NCBI RefSeq assembly: GCF_021134715.1
Contig: NC_060022.1
Coordinates: 7,191,303 to 7,255,302, forward strand
DNA from: Daphnia pulex
Lineage: Eukaryota > Arthropoda > Branchiopoda > Diplostraca > Daphniidae
Reading direction: 5' to 3'
DNA length: 64,000 nucleotides
Within the stretch, counting starts at the first letter, position 1, and each line of letters starts with the position of its first letter. The notes under the pieces were generated by a model that worked only from the letters and a program-made list of their open reading frames with translations, was not told where the DNA came from and searched no databases. The translations under genes and the position numbers were made by a program. Shown piece after piece: positions 9,911-22,500 of the stretch.

Positions 9911-12900
9911 CTACGTTTTTATTTTTTTGTTTTTATTCGTCCATTTAGCCGCTGTTTTCTACATCAGGCTTGGCATTGTTTCTTTTTATCTATTGAAAAC
10001 TAGAGGTAGAATAGGTAACACACTGTATATAATATACATATGTACGGTATATCGTTAGACCAGACGAGTAGTAGTACGACTGCCGTATGCAATACAACGT
10101 CAACTAGAACGGGAGCGTGATATATGTGTATAGCGCCGTCTATAGTAGGGGAAGCGGGCTTGAACCACCATCTGCCTGGATAAGTAAGGGCCCGGTTTGG
10201 TGGCCTCTTTTAACGGTGGGCGACTGGGCGTAAAAATCGATATCATTCAGTGGCATGATGCACCAGCCAGGACCAGAAGACGAGAGCAACGACAAACGAT
10301 GGTTCTGAATTTTTTTTTCTCTTCTGCATGCAGTGCATAGGTCTACCTGCATATTTACGTATAGGCTATTTTTTTAGTGTGGTTTAGTCCATATAAAGTT
10401 ACAATGCGGTTTAAAGTCAGGCTCATTTTAGATACAGAGATTTCTAAATTTTCAACTGATATTGTTAAACAATATCCATCAAATCAATTACTTATTTTCC
10501 TTCACTTTCGTAAAATAACTCAACTGTGCATGATGAATGAGGAAAGATTTCAACTGAGTTATTTAAGAAATGGTCTTTTCAGAATGCCGTTTTAAACATT
10601 TTTGACGGGACAAAACATGTAATTAAAATCTTCAAGAAGGATTTAAATTCTGTGTTACAAGGAGGTGCCAAGGAGACGAGAGGCCCCTCTTGGCAATAAT
10701 GGCTTTAGGGATTGAGGTTTATATAGAAGTAGATATTTTTGTTTTCATTCATTTTCAAATATTGAATGTGTTTCGTATTACCAAAGTTCGTACAATCCTA
10801 CATCATTTTGAATGCATTATAAAACAGTCAATACAGCCACCCTTGTAGTTTGTTAAGCAGGCAAATCGCTCCATGTTATTTTATTTCTTCTTGTCGGAAG
10901 GTTCAATATATGAATGCACCTCATGCCTCAAAATGCAAAATGGGTATGATCACGGAAGAGAGAAGTGGAAAAGAAAAAAAAAAAAAAAAAAAGAGAAAAA
11001 GGGGATACGGCATGTCTGGTACTAATCCTTCCGCCAAGAACAAATAAAAAAAACATCGATCGATTTGTCTGCTAAATTTGGACAGGAATCCACTGAGTGG
11101 ATTTTGGATTTTCTTGTCTGAGCAGTGCCACGAGTTACATGGGAATATGTAACCATGTAACCCCACATCATGCAGGTTACGGGGGAGGGGCGGATGTAGG
11201 CCTATTTTAGTTTTTCGCAGTCACGCTTGGATAATATTGACGAAAAACGGTCGCTCAATAAGATCCTCCCCCCTCCCCTCTTCCAAGACTCCATTGATTA
11301 ATTAATGGGGAATGAAATTTGCATTTCGATTCATAGAACGAGCAGCCGTCAAATAAGTTTCTTCTTCTCATCCGAAGATTCCCCCGTGTATAACTTGTAC
11401 TGAATTTCAATTTTTCATTATGTTGTTCATATTTTGTTTTGGCTGGAAGCTGAAACACTAATATGTGTTATGGACAATATTTATTCGCCTTCCACCCCTT
11501 CCAAAGAATATCGATTACCCATATTCGTAACTCGGGCGAAATTAGGCTACAAAAACGAGTATCTCATTATAAGTTTTTTCGAGTTTTTTACTGATGCACA
11601 CACGTTGTTGTTTTTCCTTGAATGTCCACTCACAGCTGCTTCTGAAGAAGTTCAGAGCAATGTGTTAATAACTACAGTGCCACTTCCTATATGGTTATAT
11701 AGTACTGGCCAAATGAACAACAAAGGGAAAAGGAATAAATGAATGATTCATTTTGTTTATTTACTTTTCTTTGTTCCGTAATAGCTCTTACCTGTCCCAA
11801 TTTGCACACCTGTTCAATTTCACATCTGTTATATGCATACCAGCAGCAGACCTATAAATAGTGCGCTAGCAATACTAGCAAAGGGTATTCTGAACACAGT
11901 GTTGCATTCTTTGCTCTCTTTCGACGCCCTCTTTGGTCTATTCCTTTGGTCTTGCGCTCGTATTCTATCCTTGATGGCAGCATGTATGCTGTTCAATGAG
12001 CGGAGTAGTTGTCGTAACTATCGATCAGTTGAGTTGGGAGCTGGGCGACCCACAAAGCAAGCCAAACCCCTCGTCGTCGTCCTCGACCCTCTTCCACTGC
12101 GGCGTTCTCGTGTCTCTAGCCTATACAGTGTACACTCTACAGCGCGCTGGGGTCAGCAGCGGTGTGATGGCAAAAGAACAACATCCACGTCGCAGATAAG
12201 CTCCCTCTCCCATCTCTCCCCGTCGTTTCTCATCCGCTTTCTCCCGTTTTCACTCCACTACGAGTTCAGCATGACCCTTGCTTTCGACTCATGGCCGCTA
12301 GCACGATTGCATCTCAGTTGGCGACGACCTATCATTTTAGCTTCTATAGCCTACTTCGTCACAGCAAGTTTCATGTCGATGTACAGTATATCTATGCAGT
12401 CACACAGACAGAGCATGCGCGATATTATCCTGAAGATTGGTGGTTTTGGTGAGTCGTATAACACATACACGGGAGACAGCAGACAGGGCCTAAAACGAAA
12501 CAGCAGCATAGCATAGCCGTCGACGTTTTGCATCTTCGTTTTATACTTTATTCTTTATTTGATTCGATGTTGAACGCCCGAACGTGTGCCCTAACTCCTA
12601 AGTCGGTTATCTATTCATTCACGTTATTTGTCTATTCCAAAGGTCTAATTGGTAAAGACTAAAGACGCAGTTTTTTCTTGGCATTGTTCAAGGATAGAAT
12701 GCAACCACCTTGGTATTTATGACCAAAACATATTACCTACATAAGAAAACTGATATTATGTGAGTTAACTGTACTCTTAATCACACCAGAACGAACCGCC
12801 CGCGCCCACAAACGCCCAAACTGTTACATACAGTATATCTGAATCATTTCTGTTATATAGCTTCTTAAAAAAAAAAAAAAAAATACTGATTCCTAAAATA

Positions 12901-14600
12901 TCATGGGACGAAGAGTGGTACAACGACGGAAAAAAGGGGAATTGAGTCAACCAAATGCTTGCTGCCTTGCTGGTTATCGATCTTTCTCGCTGGTACATTA
13001 ATGCACATAAAGCATACAGTAAGGCACCAGAGTCCATGAGTAGGTGTGAGGCAATCTGTTTTTATTTTTGTTTTATTCAGATGAATTTCTTCGTATTATG
13101 AAAGGAACGTCTGCTAATCGAACCACGGAAAGTTGGAAATTCGTTCGATTATGTTTCGATTATTTCGCCGAATTCAACAGAGAATAATAACCTTGATAAT
13201 AACTCTGCGTCGTTTGATTTTCGAGTGAAGTTTAATTGACGTGGTTCTTCTAATACCTTTTGCGGTTGAAGCCAACAAGGTCCGTGAATCGATTACTGCC
13301 CTGCCTTTTGCCTATTGATAGGTGAGGTTTCCTAAGATTCTAAGAGAACGTTAGGAGCGTACTTTGTTAGATATGGGTGAGTGGCACACTGTTCCCTGTC
13401 TTTCTCCAACATTTAATTTGCAATCGGCAAGACTGCATGTCGAAGGAAATGTTTTCACGTGTTTTCGTTCACGGGCGTGCTACGTAGGTTCTGTTATTTG
13501 TCTTCCTTCTTTTGACTACATGCAGCTCAGGCTGTATGCCAAAGGAATCCAATTAACTCCTGATTAGTGGATCAGTGCGGTTTTGCACCGACTTTTTCAA
13601 CAGGGAAGTGAAAGGCTTGGTGAAAGGGCAGCAACGGCAAGCCGTTGCTTGTTTCGAATCGACGATTTGATTCACGAGACTCTTCGCCCAATCGGATTAC
13701 AAAAAAAAAAAGAAAAAGAAAAGGAAAAAACGCTCTAGGTTTCAATAGGTCGATGTGCTGCTGCCTACTTTTTGACTTGTCTCTCTTCTCTAGATTACCA
13801 CCTTCTGATAAGATGTTGACACTGCCTGTCTGGCCCATGTTCTGTTATGTTATGTTCTGCATATGGTAAGTGCTTGGCAGAGCGTCGAAAGTAAAGGCAA
13901 GGCTTGAGAGTTGAACCCACAGTAGTAGTGATCAACCATATAAAGAGGCGGCGAAGCAGGCCCCGTCTCATCTCCTTTGAATTGATCATTTAGATTCGAT
14001 GGGAATTAGACGTGGTACGCGCGGTGGGGAGGAGTCTACGTTGTACGGGGTTAAAATGGAGGCAGCGAAAACGAGGGAGAAACGAAAATGAGCCAAACGA
14101 CAGCGAGAGAAAGAGAAAGAAATGAGTTCTGGTCCAAGCTTCCGCGAGCACTCAAGCAAATCCAATCTAGCGCAGTAGCGCTCTTTTAGTGTCTCCCGGT
14201 GCACACTGCATGTATAGAGCGAGAGCAAGAGAGAAGGAGAGAGAGAGAGAGAGAGAGAAAGATGAGAGAGAGAAAAGGCTTACTCCACTGCTCTGGGGGT
14301 AGTTTTCTTCGCTTAGCTAAACTTTTCCGAGCTACGACTGTTGCTCAAAGCTCGACCTGCCTGAACATTCGCTGACAGCCAACATTGGTGTACTTGTATT
14401 ATGTATAATGTACAGCCTCGAGCTCTCAATCTACTGCCAACGCCTGCGGGTTTGCGTTTCCTATTGACTGAAAGATCCGGAAACGCGCATAGCATTATCG
14501 TTTTGACTATTGGCGGTAAGCGCCTGAGTGAGGCAATCTATGGTGATATTAGTTTACGTTTGTCTAACAGCTGAAAATTATTCAGTTTTAGTCAGCCATC
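9911..14600. other. low-coding DNA, no supported gene
   Basis: Nothing here reads as a gene. The longest open stretch (11833-12516, 227 codons) is biased and unrecognisable. The region holds homopolymer A tracts (10975-10992, 12867-12882, 13700-13711), a long homopurine run with (GA)n at about 14219-14275, and some promoter-like GC-richer patches (11,990-12,300). Confidence 0.4.
14234..14275. repeat. (GA)n simple repeat
   Basis: Uninterrupted GA dinucleotides followed by interrupted GA-rich sequence. GA tracts of this kind bind GAGA-type factors in insects, but nothing here shows use. Confidence 0.8.
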
Positions 14601-17600
14601 TTAGTTACATCATTTTGGAATAGTCCTATTTTTTTTTTTTATGAAATTGTAAATTTAACGAGCAAATGCATGAAGTGTATTATTATTTCCTACACACATT
14701 CACAACATTTGTGAATACTTAATGGCAGGCCTATACATTCACCATTTCACCCAGGCTATATGTTTACGCGTGCCCTACGTAGGTGAAATGAAATCTGCAG
14801 AGGTGCTTTGTATAGGTACGCAAGAGACAATAGCTGAGGATTGAGCCACAATGGTGGGTCGCCATCAAAAAGGCCGTTGAATAGGCTACACGAGATGAGT
14901 CCACCTCGCCGCCGACGTCGTCGTTGGCTGTAATTTGTCAACAGCCGACGAAGCGACTGGTACAGCCAATGGAAGCAGAAAAGCATCAATTACATTTCTC
15001 ATGAAAAGAATGGGATCATCTGATGGATGGGGGGAAGGGGGAGAGAGAGAGAGAGATTTCGTTCGACAGAATCCGCGTTCGTGCGCACGCTCAGTTGGAT
15101 GGAAAAGCGGAGTCAGGAGCTGTTGCCGGAGAGAGGAAGCGAAAAAGAAACTGATACTCGAGGAGACGGTGGGAAATGGGGAGAAAAAGGAGAAAAAGGA
15201 GAAATCAAATCGAGGCGGAATGAGAGCGGCCGTGTTTAGTTTGTAATTCTCTCGTCGGCCAATTCTACCGTGTCTTTGCAGAGACACACCAATGACCAGT
15301 GGCTTTTTCCAACTACCCCGCTTTTATTCTCCTATCAGAAATAAGCTACTCTTTTTAAATCCAGCCCAAGTGTGGATCCAATAATTCTGGTTCTCTGCAT
15401 TTCTTATAAGATGGGCTACAGTCGGTTGAACAAATATCCTCCGCAGAGTCCTATGATCTCGTGGAATCCAATCGTAATTGTCTCTTACCTTTAAGTGAAC
15501 ATTCTTCTACTCCATATCCTGTAATTCTTCTTCTACTCCATATTGTAAGTACTACCCCTGGACATTGCTAGTAATATAATCCAGACAAAACGTGGAGCAT
15601 GCAAGCGAGAGAACAATTTCATGACTATTAAAATCTCACAATGGTTCTGTTTTAATTTCGGTGTGGAAACAAAGAGAAAAAGAAAAATAGCTACGAATCG
15701 CAAGAAAGAGGCAGAAAGTGAAGAAATCGACCATATTCAATGGAAACAAGGGGCTCAGTTTTCTACGAGATGGTAGTCGTGTTGGTGAAGTTGAGACCAA
15801 CAAGTGAAAGACAATCATAAAAACGGACGAAATCAATACGCGTCGTCTATCTGTAGGAAAGTAGGAAGCGATTTGGGGAGGTGCAGAATGGCTGGAGTAA
15901 CGAGAGCAACGGTAAATCCTCTGCTGCCATGTATCAGTTATGTGCCACTGACTTTCCTCGTCCCCCCTTCGTTCTTTTCTCTTCTTCTCTCGTTCGTCTC
16001 TCTCTCTCTCTCTCCCACTCCGTTCCTCTCTGCTTTTTCTCTCTCCCTCTCTCTCCTCTCTCCTCTCTCTCATTCTTCCTTCCTCCTTTTTGTCAAAAAC
16101 ATCAGGATCGAATCAATAAAGTGAGCGTCTAGGAGTCGGGGTTGGGCCGGAAGAGAATATATGCAACCAATGGCCGCCAGCTGCGTATTATTCTTCCATA
16201 TCTACATAGATACTAGACTTTACCTAGTTTCACGCTGGACGTGCTCCATATGCAGCACGTAGCAACCGTAATCATCGTTCAGCCATGCACGCCACGATTG
16301 TCAAAGGCAGTTAGAGCAACTGGCAAGAGCTGGCTGAGCTTATTTGGACCCAGCAAATGAACTGCAACTCTTTCGCCAGCAGGCGGAACTTTTGTTTTCG
16401 ATTGGGATACTGCTGCTGCCGTTGGTCCTATAAGAGAGCTAACGCGCTTTTCTCGGTAGTAAGTTCAAAAGTACATTTTGTCTTATAAAAAAGTACAGAA
16501 TTATCTTTGCAACCGGATTTGCCGCGGTCAAACTCTTTGCTCAGTGATGTACTGATCTTCATTGGCGTGTAGGGGCGTTCACAAAAAAATTACAATTCGT
16601 AGCAGGAATCTTCTATATAGCCTGTAAATAGTTGCTTATTTAAACCTGTAGCGGTGTAGGCCAGCATGAGAACAGGGATAATTGGTCAACTCTTTTTTCG
16701 TTCATTCCGCGCGTCAAGATATGTATGTATATTTTTGAAACTCGGTCGCACTTCTCACTGTATATATAGTGATTGGGTAATTTCGTAAATAGTTAGAGTG
16801 AAGTACGTAGCTATATGGAACTATTAGTAAATAGCAGTCATATTATTTCTCCTCTTCTGGACTAACATTCCGTTTTACTTTCCTGCTTCCTACTGATTCA
16901 TTCTCGCCCTGCTTAATTGATTTTTCCACATCTTCTCTTCTCGTTCTGTGTCCCAATTCTCTGTCTTTCTTCCATGGTGCTCTACTTTGCATTAGACATT
17001 AGGCCTAATACAGATTTCCCGTCGAATACAGGTAAGGCAGCAGCCGCTAGAAAACCGTGTGATGGCGCCACGCCCCTAATGCAATCGGTGACCAGGGAAA
17101 GAAAGGAAAAGAGAAGATTGACAGAGAAGATTATATGGTGAGAACTCACGGAAGAAGCCGAGCATGCTACTCTATAACACCCTCAAGAATTGTTATCAAC
17201 TTCCTGATGGACTATATTCGGCCATTTTTGCATACTGCTGGTGTTTGTTTCACTATTTAATTTGTAATACTCCAATTTTAAGACGATTACAAAACTTGTG
17301 AACGTCTTTGGTTAATGAAGTGCACGCGTGTCCTGATGAATGAACGGGAATATGAAAATGCCTTTAGACCTCGGCGGGTATTCTCAGGTGATTAACACGT
17401 GATAAGAAGTTGTTATTGCTTGAGAATACACGTTGTCTCTAACACAAACAACCGGAAATGAGGACGTCTCCAATTCCAGCACATCAAGTCTACACCTGTT
17501 TGCTGCACACGCATGTAATTATAAAATCAGTAGTTACTATATAGGCCAACAAACTATTCTTCTTTTTCAAATGGTAAGTGAATCTTGTTCAGAGTCAGAT

Positions 17601-18890
17601 CATCGAATTCTGACAAAATCTGGTTTCATCATGTAGCATATTCATTAATAATTTTGTCCTGTTTTGTTTCTCATTGGCCCTGTTAAGTAAAAGTTTCTTT
17701 TGATTCGGGGAACTAACACGCATGCGATGCAAATTACTAAACAGCCGGCTAAACAAGGGTTTGCGGATATATATGCACCAAATTCCGCCGAATTCGTAGT
17801 TTCGTACATTGCGGTTAGTGCACGCAATCAATCTTTTATTTTCATTTGAAAGTTTTCATTGTACACATTGCACACCATTTCATATGCAACAGACAGAAAA
17901 TAAACAGATTATATCCCATCAGTGCCCATTTATTAATATTGATTTTGTGCCATTAAGTTACGTGTTTGACATTATTTTTAAACTATGTATTCGTAGAACA
18001 CAACATTTTGATTCAATTAATTTACTGAGTTATTCTTCAAAGGCAACAATATTTGTTAATATTTACAGAATATAATTTCAGTATAATAAAAGGGAACATT
18101 TTTAAAACTTGGTCTTTCTCCATAGTCCATACAATCATTCTTAACCGTTAATTAATGAGTGAAAACCAAACACAAGACTCGCAAAAAAAAGGGGGGCTGT
18201 AAAATAATGTTACGCGTTTATTAAAGGAGCGAAAGCGAAGGGGCGGAGAAAGGAAGTGGAACGAGAAAAAGCGCCATTGTGCGGTTGACAGGGCCAATTC
18301 CACTCGACGACTCACACCTTAGAGTATTCTGCCTTTCAAACTTATATAATTAATTTACACAATGCTGTTAGCTTTCTTGTGTAATATGTATACACGTAAT
18401 AATTTATCCTTTTTTCACCATCATTTCGGCCTTTGGTTGAAATGCGAGTTTACCAAAATTATTCGGAAGAACTATTTGATTCCAAGTGTATTCCATACTT
18501 TTAAAATACTCATGATTTTTCACCTGTAGTACTTAAACTCTTAAATTTTCTGTCGAAGTCTTTTCTCCGCGCTTAGCCATAGGAGGAAAAGGTGGCCGGG
18601 TTAGGTGAGAGTTGGTCATTATTTATGCAAGATGCTATCCGTCAGAAGTAGGCTACTCGTTTCTTTCATATTTTCCGAGAGGCTTTACAGAATCCACAGA
18701 ATCAGTATCCCACCACTCTGTCTGTCTTTTTTTGCCCTCCCCTCTTTTTTTAGATGTTGAATAACAAAATAAGGCCCACAAGTTTTATCGATCGAGTTCA
18801 AAACTCGAAAGGAGAGCCTGTATTTTTTAATGCTGCTACGGGTTACGGAATAAATAAGAGCTTGGGGTCTCCGTATGGTTGAGCACAGTG
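14601..18890. other. low-coding DNA with purine/pyrimidine tracts
   Basis: No gene supported. A homopurine stretch lies at 15020-15215 and a CT-rich tract at 15975-16085. Paired open frames on opposite strands at these places are artefacts of low complexity. The interval 17,640-18,560 is strongly AT-rich. Confidence 0.4.
15975..16085. repeat. CT-rich simple repeat
   Basis: Long run of TCTCTC and CTCTCC units on the plus strand. It could adopt triplex DNA structure. It causes spurious Ser/Leu-rich ORFs. Confidence 0.8.
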
Positions 18891-21800
18891 ATGGTGGGTG
18901 TGGAGGGGGGGGGAGTGGAAGAAAAAGAGAGCAGGGAGGGGGGGGGGGAAACAGAACTGCCGCTATCCCTACCGCTGGTGTGCGCTGTGTGTGCGCGCTG
19001 GGCGGAGAATTACAAAGTTTGGGTAGGTAAAACCGTAAAGTGCATCAACAGACGATGAGCTAAGAAAAGCGAGTGCCACGGAGGAATAAGAGGGAGCAAG
19101 TCTGCTGTATGAATAGTAGGAAAAGGATTTGGTTTGTGAAACAGTCAGCAGATCGCCCATCTAAATGCATGCGGTTTGCGTGCACTGCACTTATTGATCA
19201 AATCATATGCGCTCTAATGTGGAATCGCTCTTGGCTGCTCAGTTGTCCTTTTATCAGCAAGAGAACCAAAAACGATCAAAACTCAACCGATACTAGTGAT
19301 TGTCAATTCGCCAGTTTCATTAACTTCCCCCTCCTTGGGCAAGTATAGCAAGCAAAAGTATATCTAAGAATCTGGTGAAGGACGCCAGAGGGAGGAAAAA
19401 GCTGATTAGCGAGCCTGAGTTAGTGCGTCTACCCTTGATTCATTTTGAAATTGTATTCCGTTGAATTAGCAAATTATAGAGTAATGGGAAACAGTCTAGA
19501 CGATGAAGTCGTTTTTGCAGGAATCGGTCTATACTTTTGACCCAATGGGAACCCAAAAATAGAGTGCTTGCGCCAATTCAGCAGGGAGGAGCTCACGGCG
19601 TTATCCATGTATGGAGATGCATTTATATGCCGTGGACTCTCATTATGCGTCTAATAGGTAGCCACTTGGTAGCCACGGTGCACGCGCGCATATAGCCGCG
19701 CATAATAGCAGTGTATCCAGCAGATATATACGATGCTCGCTATGTACCTCGCATCAATAAAACAAACAAGAGTAGACGATGCACTGCGTATTCGTGTATC
19801 TGATGCAAAGAAAAAGAGTTCTAATTTAGCCAATTTAGTCTTGTGACCTTTTACTTTCGCCGAAGTCCATTGTATGCCTAGAAAAAATATAACTGTATAA
19901 TCCGTAAAACGGTAATAATTCTAAAATAAAATTTTTCTTTTTGTTTTGAGTGTCATTCGTTTTTTTTCTGAGAGAACCTGTTATTAGTTCATTAGAACGA
20001 ACAGGTTATACAGTCAGCAATTATATAATGTGTAAGACTACTAACTAACTCGTAGCGAACTTAACTCTGTTATAAAGCAAATATATAAGGGAGACGATCT
20101 CAGAATAGAGGAAAAGCAGACACAATAAAAAATGATAAAACATAAGACACAAGAGAGGCGGGGGATCGTGGGTGACGCAACAACAAGTGTTGCAATGGTG
20201 GAAAGTCTTACCGTTTCAAAATCGTTACCAGTAATCACCTTTTACTGTAATGTGACATACATTTGTTTACGGGAATAAAAAAATCTTTCAGTAATATAAC
20301 ATGAATACAAATATTTCAAATTATCTGAGACATTTTCAGCTTCACTCAAACTTTTTTTCATTACACAAAACAAATTATTCAACTTTTAGGCTACCATAGA
20401 ACAATTAACAAACTGTAAGACTTGAAGTGAAATCCTTTATATGCGAGTTTGCATTGAAACATTGCTATCGTGAATGCCCTGCTCCGAGGATTTACCTTTA
20501 TTTAGCCTTGCACAAAAATATGAATAAATTCGATCAATTTGTGGCGAAGGCGAATGCGGTATACGGTATGTAATCATCTCGAGACTGCGACAGAACAAAC
20601 AAGTCTTAAAAAAAAGAGGCAAAGTTTCCCGGGCTTCTAATTAGAATGGCGTAACTTCAATTATTATTATTCACGCTCACACGTGATGGACGCACACATT
20701 AATTCTACGCATATTGTCTTTTTTTTTAATTGTATGAATCAGATATGAATTTGTATCAAGTGAAAAAATAAAAAATACGTGTTTCCTGCTTTATGTAATT
20801 CCGTTTGGTTTTGCTTTTCTATTGAAAACTCAATTTTATTAAGACGATGCACGATAATAAGTGTAAAGAAATGGTGTAGCAGTAAGTAAAGATGCGTACA
20901 TGTCATCTATCTACAGTCATAAATCTTGTCCATTTCACTTACCATCAATCCCTGGCTATCTATCTATCACAAATCAATTTATGCACATAAATGTGGATCG
21001 CAGTGTCTATATAAGGCCAGTCTCTATATCTGTCTGTCGCCAAGTCTGTCGCTCAGCCTTTAAGCAGATTCTTTCAAGTAAAACATAAATAAGATACCGA
21101 TGATACCAATACTGGTAAATGTGTATAGAGGGCTAGGCATTAGGATTTCATTCATTCGTTTGTTGCAACACAACACACTATAGCTGCATTATTGGTGACT
21201 GGGAGAGAATCCCGTGATATTCCTTGCTGCTGTATTTCTGGGCATGTAACATTTAATATTATTTATAATCGGCCAACTTTCCGTGGAATACAATTGCCGC
21301 TACTCATGCCTCATGTATAGGAGTGGGTTTAAGCGAGGGATTGAGTCGGCAGACACACACACACACACACACACGAAATCGCATTATGAATAGCACAGCA
21401 CGTCTATTTTCATCAAGCCACTGCTGCGCTAATATAATTCCAGAACGGCGAAACTGCCATCAAGCGCAACGGAAAGCGCCAGCAGGGTGGAGAGAGGAAA
21501 CCCGGGAGATGGGAGGATGGAGCGATAGAGAGATAGAGAGAGAAAGGAAAAAAAAAAAAAAAAAAGGAGGGTGCCATACAGTGAGAGAAAGAGAGTGAGG
21601 GAGCCAGTAAAAATAAATGATAGGAGAGAAATAAAGAAGGAGAAAAATCGAATCGATATTATGTAGGGTGATGGGTCTGCGTCGCCTGGTATAGCGATAT
21701 AGCGTCCATATACACAGCTGTATACTGTAGGACTGTAGGTCTAATACTACGTAGGAGCACTGCACTGCACAACAGCGCCTTCGGTGTCAGGGCGGGGAAG

Positions 21801-22500
21801 CCGATACTTAGACGTATTACTGACACCAGACAAGCAGCAAACGAGTGGGAGGAACGCGGGAGCAAGTCTTATTATACAATGACAGACACTTGTGTAAGAC
21901 CCTTGTCAATTAGATGCGGCGACCTGACGTTGATGAATAGAGACTTAGTGGCTGGCTCGGACTCAATTTATATCCAGGTTTCCGAGACTGTATAAGTGTG
22001 CCCAGCAAACGGCCAGCCGTTACGGTTCAAAGCCGCGATGGCCCATCGTAACCACATCTATCCTTATCTACAGTGGGAGAGACACCTAAACACTATAGGC
22101 CTATTGTGTCTATTTCCACGTATTTCGGAATCGTTGCAGCTTCATCGCAGTTGAGTAATCAATCTTCGCTGCAACCCGAAAAGAATAAAAATACAAACTA
22201 TAGCAGACAAGGAGCCGTCCATAACTGACGTCTCTCGCTTTTTTTTTTCTTTCTATCTAGTCCAACGTTAAATTGAACGTAAGAATAATCTTAAAAATCA
22301 GACATTATATATAAGGTTAACCACATGAAAGGCACAGACCAGCGTCAAAAATTGCCATCCACTTTTAGAGCAACTATTACTAGCTACTGTACATCTTATA
22401 CGATATTGCACAACTAAGGATGGTGGACAAGTAGCCACTAGTTGGTTGGCTGATGCCGGCACGAAAACTCGATCAGTAGCCGAGCCCAAGTTTCGGTCGG
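18891..22500. other. low-coding DNA
   Basis: No gene supported. Contents: two poly(G) runs (18906-18914 and 18938-18949), a (CA)n repeat at 21353-21374, a GA-rich tract with a 20-base A run (21520-21570), and TATA-like stretches. Small ORFs around 21,320-21,870 come from these tracts. Confidence 0.4.
21353..21374. repeat. (CA)n microsatellite
   Basis: About eleven CA dinucleotides in a row. Confidence 0.85.

Noticed and set aside
11833..12516. 227-codon open frame on the plus strand
   Set aside because: Longest frame in the desert, but biased composition, no domains, no splice context and no recognisable homology.
15636..16132. Overlapping frames on both strands (Arg/Glu-rich and Ser/Leu-rich)
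   Set aside because: Produced by a CT/GA simple-repeat tract.
21323..21765. Frames rich in Thr-His and Lys-Arg-Glu
   Set aside because: Created by (CA)n, GA and poly(A) tracts.
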